Shown: positions 1 through 12,458, counted from the first letter of the stretch. The stretch is 64,000 bases of DNA from Ophioderma brevispina (GCA_023653785.1 JAMKCH010005343.1:1-64000); one strand, 5' to 3'. The notes: a model not told the origin generated them from the letters alone. Made by a program: numbers and translations.

Positions 1-300
1 TGTAATTGCTGCAACTTTTGGTGGGTATTAACCAGTTAATTTGATTTTGTTCAGGTTGAAAAATAAGTGTTAAATTGCACGTAATAGGGTAGAAAATTGC
101 TAAAAAGTCGCAGGCAAAACACCAAAGTCCCATAGAAACCTAGTTAATAAAGATGATATTTTGCTAAAGAACAACATTTTACCATATTTAGACAACATTT
201 GCCAACAGGGCTGATGAAACAGTCAAAATTACAAAATCAGGTACTCTATGATGTGAAAAAAAAAACTCTTGTGTTTTGGTGGGGTTATACATGTACCCAA
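1..300. other. AT-rich spacer, nothing recognised
   Basis: No open frame, repeat copy or RNA gene seen before the A1 MITE. Confidence 0.6.
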
Positions 301-655
301 GGCTGACTCAGAGATTTTGAACATATAATTTTGTAGGTATTAATTAAAAATAGTCAACTAGAAACTAAAGATAGTCACCTAAAATTCTCAATTCCAAGGG
401 CTGAAATGAAATAGATTTTCATTTTTAGGTAGTAAACATTATGTGTAGTATAACAGTACCAAAGAAATACTAAAAAAAATTCTGGAAATGGACTTTTATT
501 GCAAAAAGTGTGATTTTCTAATGAGGGAATATTGATTTGCCGCTAGCTATTTCACACAGTGATTAGTATGTGGACAAGTATTGTAAATGAAAAAAAAAAA
601 TTATTGGTTGAAAAATTGTGAGGTGCACTATACTAGGGAAATCTCCGAGTCACCT
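301..655 (+). mobile_element. Family A short TIR element, copy A1 (diverged)
   Basis: The left end GGCTGACTCAGAGATTTTG and the right end AAATCTCCGAGTCACCT are inverted versions of each other. The interior matches the family A copies at 8188 and 20337 in order: a motif AATAGTCAACTAGAA near the left, then TTTCACACAGTGATTAGTAT near the right. There is no coding capacity, so this is a non-autonomous MITE. This is the most decayed direct copy: its TTAA flanks have been lost and the central palindrome is eroded. Confidence 0.75.
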
Positions 656-2300
656 TTCAACTGTGGAGGATACTAGGTCAGTGCAGTCTTCTCCGTTCGC
701 CCGCTTTCATTTTGAGTCCATTTTTACTGAAGTATACAAAAAACCAAGCGCCTAATGCAATTTAAAAAAACCGGGGAAGAAGATCCTTGTATTGTAGTAG
801 GTAATTCACAGTCTCTTACTACCAAAGTACCAAGTACCATTCTGATTTCAAGCGTGAACTGTACTCTCACTTGAATACGATTTTCACATTTATAGAAGAA
901 CACTTGAGCGCAAAAATCACAGGAATTTTATCTCATTAAAAAACCCTGAAATATGTAACACACGTGATGCATACTTTAGTCTTCTTTATATGTCATTACT
1001 GTACAAAGAATTTTGAGACAAGTACAGATCTGTTACCTAATTGGGGGGGGTGTGAAATAACTCCCCAGACATTTAACAAAACGGAACAGGATACGATGCT
1101 TCACTAATGGCGTCTGCATAATTACAAAGGGCATTCCCAATTTTGTTCTTTTCAAAAACAATGGAATTACCCATATGCACACACATCAACTGGAGTCTTT
1201 ATATATGCCCTACCTGAGTCAATGATATGCTTCTTTCCAAATAAGCATTAAACAATGTCTAATGGCTGCCAAAATAGGTCAAAATTTATTCAAATACAAC
1301 AAATTCTGTTCCACACGGTACACAAAATGAGGATTGTCAGTTTTCGATTTTATGGTGAGGAGTATAATATATGATGGGAAAATCAATACAATTCATCAAA
1401 TACCATACCCGATTCTCCAAAAGCTGAAAATGTACCCCAACCGATTGTAACTGACACATTTTTCTCTTTACCTTAGTATTTCAAGCTGTTTTTGGCACTA
1501 ATATCAAATTAGCAGCTGCATAACTCATGCAATCTTCGATGGGAACCACACGTTTACATATTTTTGTTGTTTGCCCGTGTCTAAATTTCCTTCACACTCT
1601 AGGCCATCGCCGGTATTCAATAACTATTCCCCGCTCAATTGAAGACAATGATAAAACTGCAGATAAGATCTCGCAAATCTGCATTTCACTCCGTTTTCTG
1701 TGGGGTTGTATAAATAGAAAACCCATGTTTGCTAATCCATAAGGAGAGTGGCATCAGGATGATCTTATCCGATATCCGACATATGCATTATTCATTTGTG
1801 GATTAAACACTGGAAGGCATCGCTTTAAATGGTTATTTGGTGTATAGAAGTTATCGCCAATATAGTTGCCAAATTCTAGTGTATGAATGTTACACACAAT
1901 GATGGGCCTTCTATAAAGCCTTTCAAGTTACTGTTAATTGATAGTCCTCCTCCATGAATACCTTCACTTATTCACTCCAGATGTTATATTATTTACTAAT
2001 AACACAATGGGGGTTTATGATATATTGGTTGCAAGCAAAATGACAGAGTTAATACAAAAACCCAAGAGTACACACTGTAATTTCTGAATTATATCCATAT
2101 GGACAATTTTTCTTAAAATGCTTGGTATTTACTCGCATATTTAATCTTTTCTTGGCAAGCAGTATTTTCTGTATACAATCATTGGAGTTGCAATATCTCT
2201 TACACTCTCAAAGGATGTAGAAATTGTCATATTAAGACAATCTGACCTTCAGCAGATCATGACATGCGAATGTAGTACAGAACTGTGAACAGTGGCAGCA
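656..2300. other. AT-rich spacer, nothing recognised
   Basis: Only one short frame (1527-1742), with no domain-like features or splice context. A G-run lies at about 1043-1051. Confidence 0.6.
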
Positions 2301-2368
2301 CCAGACTTCTTTTCTGGGGGGGGGGGGGGGGGCAAAGTGAATTTTTTGGGGAAAAAGTGAAATTTGGG

Positions 2369-3000
2369 GGGGGAGGGGGCAATATATCAAAATTTTGGAG
2401 ATCTGTAACTAATTTCGGCCCAATATCATGATTTCACCCAAATTTTTTTGATTTTTGGTCCAAATCGAATGTTTTTTACAAAAATACGCATTTTCTTTTG
2501 GCAGGGGGGAAAACGGGGGAGGAGGACAAGAAAAAAAATTTAGGGGGAAAAAGGCCCCTTCCCCTTGCCCCCCCCTTTTTTAGACAATTCCTTCTTCATT
2601 AACAGGAGTGATGAGCTACAAGTCAATGTAGTGGTTCATGGTATGATTGAACTCCCGATCCTCGCTCAGCTATGGTCCGTAGATGGATAACGTATAGAGT
2701 ATGGGGGCAAAATTAAATATCAAAATTTGGAGATATTACCCAATTTTGGCCCAAAATTGCTGATTGTCCCAAAAAAAATTAGTTGATTTTTTGGTCCCAA
2801 ATGCTGTTTTTTACCAAAAATCTGTAATTTTTCTTTTGGCCAGGGGGGAAAAAATGTGGGGGGGGGGCAAATAAAAAGTTAGGGGTGAAAATAACCCTTC
2901 CCCCACTCTTTTCTTACTGACAATTTTCTTCAATCACAAGGAAGTGATGAGCTTGTCAAAAATGGCGTGTTTCCTGTATGATTGAACTCCTGATCCTCTT
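2369..3000 (+). repeat. Direct duplication of about 300-330 bp with G/C homopolymers
   Basis: Unit 1 (2369-2659) and unit 2 (2703-3000) share GGGGCAA..ATATCAAAATTT, TTTTTACAAAAATACGCATT-like, CTTTTGGC(C)AGGGGGGAAAA, the CCTTCCCC block, GTGATGAGCT and GTATGATTGAACTCC. Long G-runs (18 Gs at 2317-2334) and a C-run near 2568 border the first unit. Non-coding. Confidence 0.75.
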
Positions 3001-5989
3001 GGAACTTGGCAGAGACCAGATTATGCAATCCACTATTTTTGTCACATTTGAAATTTCCCCCAATATGAACTTTAATTAGCCTGAATATGACAGACCACCC
3101 AGCCTATGTACACAGTGTACAAAATATGGTGCGCTAATCCAGCGTGTCAATTTTCTTTAAGGCGCCAAACTATGATAATTGGATTCAGTGCAAGCATCAT
3201 TTCCTGCATATTTAGCCTAGATGGAGTGCCCTGGGGCCTCTTAAACCGAAATGCTGATTTTAATTCAGACCGTTGTCTATCGTATCTTCCCAAGAAGGCA
3301 CTTGAATATGAGAAGTAATTGCAATTACAAGTGACATTTTAGCAACAATCTCCTTGCAAATGACATTTTCAAGATTGGTAATGACGGAAAATACTAACAC
3401 CATCATACAAATGTATCATTTTTTAATACTTTAATTCAGTACTCCATCAGTTTTTGATGAGGCATAGTAAGGATGTGCTGACCGGCACTCTAAGTTGTTC
3501 TTGAATTTGAGAGTTTAACACAGTGGTATTGCACTATGCTCATCTCACGTACGGAATACGCCTGTAAATGGACAAGCTTATAACAGAGTTACAATCTTGG
3601 AAAAATTATTATTATTATTTGTCAAAATTCTATCCAAACATAATTTATGGCATGTTTTAATTTTTTTTTGTGGTCTACTTGACGTTGAGTCCAGAGTGGA
3701 TAGCCTGTGTTAGGCCTGTGATTTGGCACATCATGGACCGCCATGTTCAAGATCACACAAAATCTTTGTGACGGAAATCCAAACTTCACGATTATATGAA
3801 GTGCCAACATGTAATTATTTTCTCAAAGCGGAATTCGGAAATCTGCTTTCAGTGTAAACACCTATGACTGAATGATTATGCTAAGCCAGAAGTAATTCTT
3901 CAAAAATTAAATCGAATTCAATCACAAGTTTACTAGTGTAAAAATGCTTATTTGACACTGGGAAGTTTGTATTGATTTCTTTAAAGGTTACAGCTTTTTT
4001 CCACATGAGTAGCGCATAGAGGAAGGAAGTCAAAAAAAATCATGGCCGAGAAATATATGTTGGGAAACTAAATAAGAGGACGCAGGCTTTGCATAAAAGG
4101 GCTGAAGTACCATCAGCTAGACAAGTGACCAGCATAATATAGAGAACATGTGACAGTTGTAAGTCAGAAAACACCAAATACACGATCATCATGGCGATGC
4201 CCCGGGGTGCTTAAAGGTGCTGTGCTGGAGTCTTTGGAAATGCCAATTTATCTGAAAGAGAATTTCTGCCCTTGTAATACAAAATATTAGATACAACCCC
4301 AGCCATTTTAGATTTGACAATTAATTGTGAATTCATACATGCAAGCAAGAATAAAAAAACTACTGGGTAATCATTTGGCGGCTTACAATTTCTTAGTAAT
4401 AGTAACAACACAGTTTGGGGGAGGTGAGGTAATGCATGAAGATTAGATTTAGAGTGCTGCCTCATGTTTAAAATTGCACCCAAACATCTCCCAATGGACC
4501 ACAAGATTCAATGTGGTATTTTGTCTTAATTATCATTAATTATTTTAAATTGATCTCACTTACAGTGCTCATCAGTATTTCTGAAACAAAATTCTGGCTA
4601 CAGACATGTAAACCCGGAAGTGTGTGACGAATGCTTGACAATGGAAATTCAATATGCAATTCAATAGACGTGTGCGTGTCACTTGTTCAGAAATTATGAC
4701 AGCGATTATGGCTGAAGTAGACCATTCAGCATAGAGGCACTTATTTACAATGGACATAACCAAAACTGACTCAACAGGTATGGACACAGGATGAGCTGAT
4801 TAATGTCCCCTCCAATGGACAACGGTATTTTCAGGTTAAACAGCAAATGAGGCACATTCTGAATGTCGGTACTTGATGAAATAACGGGAAGTGTCCGGTA
4901 CAGTGGATTGAGTATTCACCCTACAGCCTAAAGTTATGGGCTCGGGCCCCCACTGCCTGGCAAGGTGGCTGTTACCCTAGAGTAGACGCTATATATATTA
5001 ATACTCGACCTCTCCCCCAATGGTGTATCATATGCAGTCTCGCTTTCACACTTCCCTATATCATAGAATAAACACAAACAACCTTCAACATACCTATCAG
5101 GAGAGTACTGTTTAGGTTGACCGCTTTTTAGTTGAGAAGGCCATAGCAACATCATCCATACACATACATTCCCCCAATGTGACAGCTGAACTCTAAGGCC
5201 CACAATAAAAAACGCCCCTCCTCCTTTTTTTCCAAACAATGTATTTTTTTATTCAGCCTATAATTAAAGCACTTGAAAACAGATGCTATAAATTATTAAT
5301 TCTACGATATTCTTGAAGTTCAAGTAGTGCATGAATCATTTCAAACTACTTGTCAACCAAGAAAATTACAGAACAGACCCACATGCTGAAAATGAAAATA
5401 TCAGCCCTTGAAATTTGATATTGATTTAGTTTGGCCCTAAAAAAATACATCAATTGTTGCACTTTCAATGGTATCAAACAACACCTTCTTCAAACAGCCC
5501 ACACTGAAATATCAGATGCAGCAAATCAAATGATGAGGAGTATATTGCGGGATTAACAAACTGAGACGGCTTTCCGTAAGGCCCCGTCACGTCTTCACTT
5601 TCCATCTTCACTTTGCCAACAAGCGCCGTGGTAATATGCTCTTGAATAATGATCACTCAGGAAGGTAGAAATTAAGAAGCTTACACGTGACACTGAAGTC
5701 AAAAAGGCATAAATAATTAAGTCATTGCACATTAACTACAACAGTGTGAATGTTGTCTGGTATTTTCTCTGTATCATGTAGTCGGGTTGGGTACACTTTG
5801 TGCTTCTAATTCTCTTGGTACACAGAACCTTGTCACAGACGAGTTCTGTCGTTAGAATAAACGTGTGAATCAACATGATTGATTCATTCTTTTTTTTTTA
5901 CCATATCCATACCAATTATCATCATGATATCGGTGTTGGTGAATCGGTCATTGTACGAAGCCATTAGTATTCCTTCGTTTTCCCAGTAA
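3001..5989. other. AT-rich spacer without recognised genes
   Basis: Short frames on both strands (largest 4934-5239, minus, 101 codons) show no family resemblance. A small ATT microsatellite lies at 3606-3620. Confidence 0.55.
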
Positions 5990-6863
5990 TTTGAACCAAC
6001 TTGTTACCAAGTTCACCAGTACCTGGTAATTTCTACTGAAGCTGGAACGTGAGGTTATCAGAAAATGGAATTTTGCAATTGAGCTAATTCTAGAGGAGAC
6101 GAGGACTGATTGATAGCAAACAGGGGTTCAAGATGCTCAGTAATAATCACATGTATCATTTTCAGACATTTAAATAATTGACATGCTGCGCGTACCTTTT
6201 TCGCAAACCTGCAATAGCCAAAACCCCATTGTTTCAAAGACACTTAATTTTTGTGAATCCACTTCATTTCAATAGTTTAATCATCAGTACATCTCGGATA
6301 CTTATTTTTCCCGATGTCAGGCTGTCAAATTTTGAAGCAGCAGTTGGTGTAGTAGAAGAATTAGGTGTAGTGTCCATTACCATTCTTGCTATTATTGTTT
6401 TTAAACTCCCTCCTAACAATTTTTAACCACTTGTTACCACCCAGTTCACCAGTACCTGGTAAATTTCTTTCTACTGAAGCTGGAACGTGAGGTTAATCAG
6501 AAAATGTAAATTTGCATTGAGTAATTGGAGGAGCGAGGAACTGATGAAAGCAAATAGGTCAAGATTGCTCATCACATAATCACAACACACAGTACTGTCT
6601 CATTTCCAGAACATTTAAATAATTGGACATGCTGCGAGTACTTTTTTTCTTTCGTCAAACTGCCAAAGCCAGACCATTTTCAAAGACACATAATGTTGTG
6701 AATCCACTTCAGCTTCAATAGTTTCATCATCAGTACTTTACTCGGTAAACTTATTTTTCCGAATGCACTGTGTCAAATTTTGAATGCAGCAGTTTGTAAG
6801 AAGAATTAGGTTTTCAGTAGGAGTCATTACCATTCTTGCTAGTTATTGTTTTTAACTCCCATC
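5990..6863 (+). repeat. Tandem duplication of about 430 bp
   Basis: The segment starting TTTGAACCAACTTGTTACCA (5990) is repeated from about 6419 (ACCACTTGTTACCACCCAGT). Both copies contain TTCACCAGTACCTGG, CTGAAGCTGGAACGTGAGGT and CATTACCATTCTTGCTA. The copies differ mainly by 1-3-base indels, many next to homopolymers. Confidence 0.85.
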
Positions 6864-7985
6864 CTGCTTGCATGCTTCACCAAAAAATTCTGATAGCTGC
6901 TTGTCTTTATGCTGCAAATATCTCATTTTTCTTTAATTTTGCACTGTAAAATGATTCACCACACACGGAACAGACAGCCTACACATTGGCGATTTATTCA
7001 AAAAATATAACCCATGGCAACAAAACAAAAAAAAATTGGTCATGCATCCGCTTGCAAAAAATGCACCATTGGTAATATGGAGAGATGCACATCAAATGGG
7101 GGAGGCCCATTTAAGTATATCTGTTTTTTGATCTGATTGAAATGCCTACCACAACCCCTCATCACCCCAAAAACTCGTAAGTTTTTGTGCTGATATTTCA
7201 ATCCATTTAAAACGGCGAGAGCTAAAAATACTATCTTGGTAGCCTCATAGGGTACTTTGAAATTAATATTGGTTACAAAAATGGCACCCATTTTTGCTCA
7301 CAACTTCAAAACCAAACACTTTTAGTTCTAAGATTCACAGGGTAAATGAGAAAAATAGTAGTTTTTTCATATCCAATTGTTGCACTTTCCGGTAAAATAT
7401 GGGGACCAATGCTATAGCAATCGAGGCCATGGACTTTTAAGAACCCTTAGAAAAAAATATTACAGCACTGTTTACACCAGATAGATTGGACATAACGTTA
7501 TTCTGACATTTTTCACTTTATCATTTCATGAGGAATTTGAGGTCCTGGCAGAATCATAAGAAAATTCAGTCATTTTACGGCTCACACCAATAGCAAGACC
7601 CAAGCCATGGTCTGTCCTATGTTGAGACACTTGGCTCAAGGTTCATAATTGAAGATTGCTGAAACACTAACCCGGCTTTGTCAAAATTATCTGCAGTCTA
7701 ACTGGCTGTTTTCCCCACCAAACTTAATCCCCTGTGGGGCTTACTCTTTTTTCCAAGACCAAAGGCGAATAGATGTTTTCACAGCTCCTCCTCCTCATAC
7801 TTCTCCAGATTAAACAAACAAAACTTGCTTAAATAACACATTTTTGATGGATTCTGAGGTTGGAGTGTTTTCATTTCATTTTCATGTTGAAAATGGAAGA
7901 AATAGATTTTATCCAAACTAACAGACAACTGATCTACCACTGACGTTTGTAAATGATAAATAGTCAAAAAATGAGAGCCAAACCC
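6864..7985. other. AT-rich spacer, nothing recognised
   Basis: No frame above 83 codons and no repeat partner elsewhere in the window. Confidence 0.55.
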
Positions 7986-8638
7986 TAGAGGGTTTTTGAA
8001 CCAATCCCCTTACAAACGTACTTATATAACTTTGGTACTGTACTAAACACATGTCATTGCTTTGGGATTAAAAGTGTTCCCAAAGTTTAAGTACCACAAG
8101 ACATGTCATGATCATGCCAAAAATGTCTTAAGTACTAATGCTTTGTGGGCTAAAATGAGTGTCAAAGTCAGGGTTTTTCTGTGTTAAGTCTGACTCAGAG
8201 ATTTCGAAATATTATTTTTTTGTGTAATAATGAAAAATAGTCAACTAGAACTAAAGATAGTAACCTAAAATGCACAATTCCAAAATTTTAGATGAATCGG
8301 ATTTTTCGTTTGATGCAGTAAACATTTATATGTAGTATTACGTCCATAGGATACTGTGTATAATAAAAATTCCGGATCCGGAATTTTATAACAAAGTTGT
8401 GATTTTCTATATGAAGGAATTCGATTTTAAGCTTAGCAATTTCACACAGTGATTAGTATATGGACAAGCATTATGTACATGCAAAAAACACGATTTTTTT
8501 GGAAATTGAGGGCGCCCTCCTCAGGAAATCTCTGAGTCGGCCTTTAAGAATAGGATTTTTGTTGGATCACATGACCCCATTCAGGTGAAATTTCCCAAAA
8601 CTGGTGCAATGTGGGATTGACACCAAATACACCCTCTG
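7986..8638 (+). mobile_element. Family B MITE, copy B1, split by family A element
   Basis: The two halves, 7986-8187 and 8548-8638, together match B2 and B3. The left end TAGAGGGTTTTTGAACCAAT and the right end ACCCTCTG are inverted repeats. The A2 MITE was inserted at TTAA inside it. Shared internal landmarks are TACTGTACTAAACACAT, ACATGTCATGATCATG, GGGCTAAAATGAG and GTGAAATTTCCCAAAA. No coding capacity. Confidence 0.82.
8188..8543 (+). mobile_element. Family A TTAA-flanked MITE, copy A2, inserted in a family B element
   Basis: This 356-bp element is flanked by TTAA at 8184-8187 and 8544-8547. Its terminal inverted repeats are GTCTGACTCAGAGATTTC on the left and GAAATCTCTGAGTCGGCCT on the right. 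It interrupts family B copy B1. The uninterrupted sequence GTGTTAAGAATAGG survives in sister copies at 18500 and 62213, which shows directly that one TTAA was the target and was duplicated. At the middle lies a perfect 22-bp palindrome (8366-8387) centred on GGATCC. It has no open frame. A TTAA target duplication is the hallmark of piggyBac-type transposases and of some Kolobok elements. Which one mobilised it is inference. Confidence 0.88.
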
Positions 8639-8727
8639 TACATAACCTAACTATACAAGATCCTTTTAATAACAAAATAGGGACAGCGGTTTAAAATAGG
8701 TTTGTGGTCAAAGAATAAGTGTAGCGC

Positions 8728-8990
8728 AATATAATGACCCTAAATGACGCCTGAATGATCTCCTCATCTGTTACTCCACATAAGACCCCTTGTTTCAATG
8801 TAAAAGCATACCAAGTATGAACTTTATCCATCACTGCACTAAAAAGCTAGACAACATTTTAACTGAAAGTGTATACCAAAAATTTGACATGCACACAGAC
8901 AGACTGAGAGACAGACACACGAATCATGCTGCCATAAGGTCTTTCCGATTTCATTGGATGACCTAAAAATAACCAATGCCACTATCTGAT
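8728..8990 (+). repeat. Dispersed repeat family E, copy E1
   Basis: Shares with 15085-15370 the blocks ATAATGACCCTAA, CACCTGAATGA-type, AAGCATACCAA, TATGAACTTTATCCAT and CATTGGATGACCTAAAA. It ends with a run of CAGACAGACTGAGAGACAGA. Non-coding. Possibly a SINE or a non-autonomous LINE derivative; no internal tRNA-like promoter is evident. Confidence 0.65.
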
Positions 8991-9039
8991 GTGTACTTAA
9001 TAGTGTTTGGCTAATTATTTTTGTGCTTTATTCAATAGG

Positions 9040-10361
9040 TGTGTTCAGACGAGGGCTCTAAACTTAAAGTTTACATCGTAGTTTTAATTTTTGAAGTTTT
9101 AACTTGTAGTTAGTGGCTGTGCGAACGCACTCGTGGTTTAGTAAACTTAAAGTTTACTCGAAGTTTAAAACCATAAGATTTCTTATGGTTTAGTCGTGGT
9201 TAGCGCGCTACCCCCCGTTGATCGTCATAGTTTACGGCCGTGTTGACAGGCTTCTCAACAAGCTCGAAGTTTAGTGTGACCTCGCCATGACGTAGGTGGG
9301 TCGCGATCCCGGTCGTCTTTAATTTATCATAGCAGCATAGCGACGGACTATACATGTGTGTTATTACACTCAAAAAAAATAAATTTTAATTACATTTTAT
9401 AATAATAATCGTGCACTGACCGTACAATCTGACGAAGCATAAATAGGCCTACATATATATTATATATATAGCAAGCTACAGCATCCCATTTGAGGAAGGT
9501 TGGAAAATATTTTACTTGATTCCCCATCCAATTTTCATATCTCGCCACTAATGTGGCTGCCATTTTGTGCAAGTGAGACGATGCACATGGGCCAAAAAGA
9601 CCGACAGCAGTTACAATTTTCCCAATTGGTTAAGAATTACAATCAAGGTAACTAATTGATTTTTTTAGCCAATCGTTAGACTCGGCAATAGCAACGAAAG
9701 TCGATAGAAAGCGCGATGTAAATGGTTGAATTTTGTGAGAACATTGTTTATGAATATTTATAAGGACAGACAGTGATTGACAAGTCATGAAGTCACCAAA
9801 ATGGCGATTTGCTGTCAAGTTTTCCGGTACAACTTACCACCAATTATGTATTCAACCGGGATTTTTTTAAACGTTTATATACACAAAAAATTATGTAGAA
9901 AACTAAGGGGTGCTGTTAATAACGCTCTTGATTGTGGGTTTAGCAGCTTTCGAACAGTTTCGAAGGGCCGTGCCCGTGTTGTTTGAGTTTACGCCAGATC
10001 GCAATGCATCCCTAAATAAATATACAAGCAAAACAGACGCACACTTTTATCGGAATATACATTTTCGTTATGGATGCGAGTACACCCATTTAAAAAAACG
10101 TCCATAACGGTAGAAGTTCCTATTTTATGCCTACCATTCGCCATGATTTCTGTTCGCGGGGTATTTTTGAGCTCTGCATCGGGTCACCGGTAGTAGCGCG
10201 TTATACTTCCGGTTCTTATCAACAAGTCAGCAATATAATCGTTGATTAACTTTTCAAGTTGTCGATGATAAAACCCTTGTGGACGCCTGTCGAAGTTAAC
10301 GGATTAAAATGTTATTATCGATGTTAGGTAATCATCGATGATTACGCTCCGTCTGAACATG
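9040..10361. mobile_element. Possible 1.3-kb TIR element, palindrome-rich
   Basis: TGTTCAGACG near 9042 is inverted as CGTCTGAACA at 10350-10359. Just inside each end lies a short palindrome: TAAACTTAAAGTTTA on the left, AATCATCGATGATT on the right. Further palindromes occur at about 9130-9150 and 9170-9190. The interior has more CpG than its flanks. Short frames such as 9777-9986 and 9910-10107 have no recognisable domain. No target duplication is visible, so the boundaries are tentative. Confidence 0.5.
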
Positions 10362-11167
10362 ACTAAAATGTGTTGTAATTTAAGCTTTTAATCACTGTGC
10401 ATGTTATTTGTATTTTACAATGGCCACTGGCCCCCTGAGCACAATGGGAGAACTTGTCACAGAATGGTCTCCCCAGGTTGTAAATAAATATTTCTTTCAA
10501 TTCATTGCATTACATAAGACAAACGTGGCCTTAAATATGGTTGGCACAATCCACACAGCAAGGATTGGGTTAACAAAATACAAGTTCTTCAATTTGACTT
10601 TCCAAGAATATGAGTCAAAAACGGAACTCGATATTTCAGAATTGCAAATGCAGACTTGACTCTTTAACTCTCCCTTGCTATCTACTGAAGACAAGTTCAT
10701 GGTAAACTTTGAAGTGATTAAAAATTAACCTAAAATCATAAAATTAGAAATGCTATTAAAGCAGTGCAGACCATTGCATACTTGTACATACAAGCACAAG
10801 TATGTACATACGTAACCAAATTATAAAGAAATACAAAAAAATTTAACAAAATCCTCTTGGAATTCTCAGTTTGAGATGAGAAAGGATACAAATTTCAGAA
10901 CTATGCCAAACAACATTATGAACAAATTCTATGTCAAAATTTTGATTTCATGTGTCGAAATTTAATTAGTGAAAAAAAATGTCACTGATGACATCATATC
11001 TATTTTCATAATTAATTTTCAGGGGGCAAATGGAGGGCAAAGTATTGTGTCATCAAGGGACCTACAGAACCTTGTCATCTTAAACTGCTGGACAAAGTTA
11101 TCTTCAGGACTGCTGTGAAAAAGGAACTTAATTTCTGAAGATGATTTCCATGGATTAATATTACTAA
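10362..11167. other. AT-rich spacer, nothing recognised
   Basis: Overlapping short frames at 10408-10700 on both strands have no domain. If the Helitron call at 11168-11201 is right, part of this could be that element's body. Confidence 0.5.
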
Positions 11168-11201
11168 CGGGAGGCCCGCGCTTCGTGCGGGCTCCCGCTA
11201 G
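11168..11201 (+). mobile_element. Possible Helitron 3' terminus (hairpin plus CTAG)
   Basis: An 11-bp GC-rich stem with one bulged base (CGGGAGGCCCGC pairing with GCGGGCTCCCG, 7-nt loop) is followed immediately by CTAG and then T. Helitrons characteristically end in a GC hairpin followed by CTRR and insert before T. The spacing between hairpin and CTAG is shorter than usual, and no matching 5' TC end or Rep/helicase code was found. The stem also stands out sharply against the AT-rich surroundings. Confidence 0.45.
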
Positions 11202-11204
11202 TTG

Positions 11205-11625
11205 AGTGAACGGGAGCGATCACTGAAACTGAAGCGGCACACTATGGCGAGACCACCGCAACCAAACCCGTCACCCTTAACTTTAGGACTCCCCCGAGTC
11301 ACAACATTTTATATTTTAAAAACTTTTAATAACTCAAATTCCCGTACCTATTATATCCTATAGCTCATGTAGTTACCTATTTTTAAGGAAACGTCAACTG
11401 AATATTTAATCCCGTATCGATCACTGAAACTGAAGCGATCATGAAAGAAGTGACCCATCCACTATGGCGAGACCACTGCAACCAAACCCGTCACCCTGAA
11501 CTTAGGACTCCCTGAGTCGCAACATTTTGTATTTTTCAAATTCCCGTACCTCATATCCTATAGCTCATGTAGTTACCGATTTCTAAGGAAAAGTCTACTG
11601 AATATTTAATCCCGTATAACTTTCC
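11205..11625 (+). repeat. Tandem duplication of about 200 bp
   Basis: CGATCACTGAAACTGAAGCG begins at about 11217 and again at about 11417. Both units run through CACTATGGCGAGACCAC, CAACCAAACCCGTCACCC, ATATCCTATAGCTCATGTAG and CTGAATATTTAATCCCGTAT. The second unit has an insertion of about 20 bp. Non-coding. The array follows the possible Helitron terminus. Confidence 0.85.
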
Positions 11626-12066
11626 GTATATTTTATTTGTTCTTGTTTTTTATAAATAATATTTAATCCTGTATAAGTTTCTGTGTATTTTTTTCTCAAA
11701 AGTACTCTCTGTGGGGTAACCGTTAGTGCATGTATTTCCACATATTTTTCTCATAACTCCTCAAACTCACATATAGTTCTCGACATCCTGTAGTTTATGA
11801 ACCCCCTCCCCCGTCACAACATCCCCGTAATTGTATTTTTTATTCCTCGTGCTTTGCAGCATATCCTGTAGCTTAGGCCTATATAGGGGGCCTAGTTTCT
11901 ATTTTCTAAATATTAAAACGTCAATGTTTCAATCCCGTAATTTTCCGTATTTTTTTTTCCAAAAACTCTGTGGGGTAACCCGTAGTATCCAAACATACGA
12001 CAATCAAAGTGAAATAACATGACATGTTCTTGACCATTTCCTTCTTTCCCCCATACCGTTTGCACT
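11626..12066. other. Spacer, AT-rich, possible continuation of the 200-bp repeats
   Basis: Phrases such as AATCCCGTAA with TTTTCCGTATTTTTTTT (about 11931) recur from the upstream duplication (ATCCCGTATAACTTTCCGTA at 11610), so this may be decayed further copies. Confidence 0.5.
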
Positions 12067-12070
12067 TTAA

Positions 12071-12458
12071 GGAGGCTGTTATTTGCGTATCGCATATAGC
12101 GTCTTACGCGTAATCGCCCGTTGCCATGTGTAACCACTCGTCGCAACACACCACGCATACGCGCCGCTTAGTATAGTAACGCTTATAAACAAATGGTAAT
12201 TTACCATAGCAACCGAGCACATTTTGGTTGATTTTTCAGCCATTTCTGAACGGATTTCATCCGAATATAGGTTAGAACACCCGCCGAGTAAAAATCAATC
12301 TTTCATGTGAATTTGGCGCAACCAGAGCAAAAAATTGACATGGATTTTAAAACTTTGTCACATGGACTACAATATAATGTGTAACATGTATATACCACTA
12401 TTTAGGAAAATTAAGAAAAATAATTTCAAAGTTCACTGCTTCAGACCCCATACCCCCC
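12071..12458. mobile_element. Possible TTAA-flanked element, CpG-containing
   Basis: TTAA occurs at 12067-12070 and 12459-12462. Just inside are GGAGGCTGTTATTT and, inverted at the right, ATACCCCCC. The TIR match is short and weak. The left half is notably CpG-rich compared with its surroundings (for example ATCGCATATAGCGTCTTACG near 12090). No second copy was found in the window, so the call rests on the flanks only. Confidence 0.4.
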
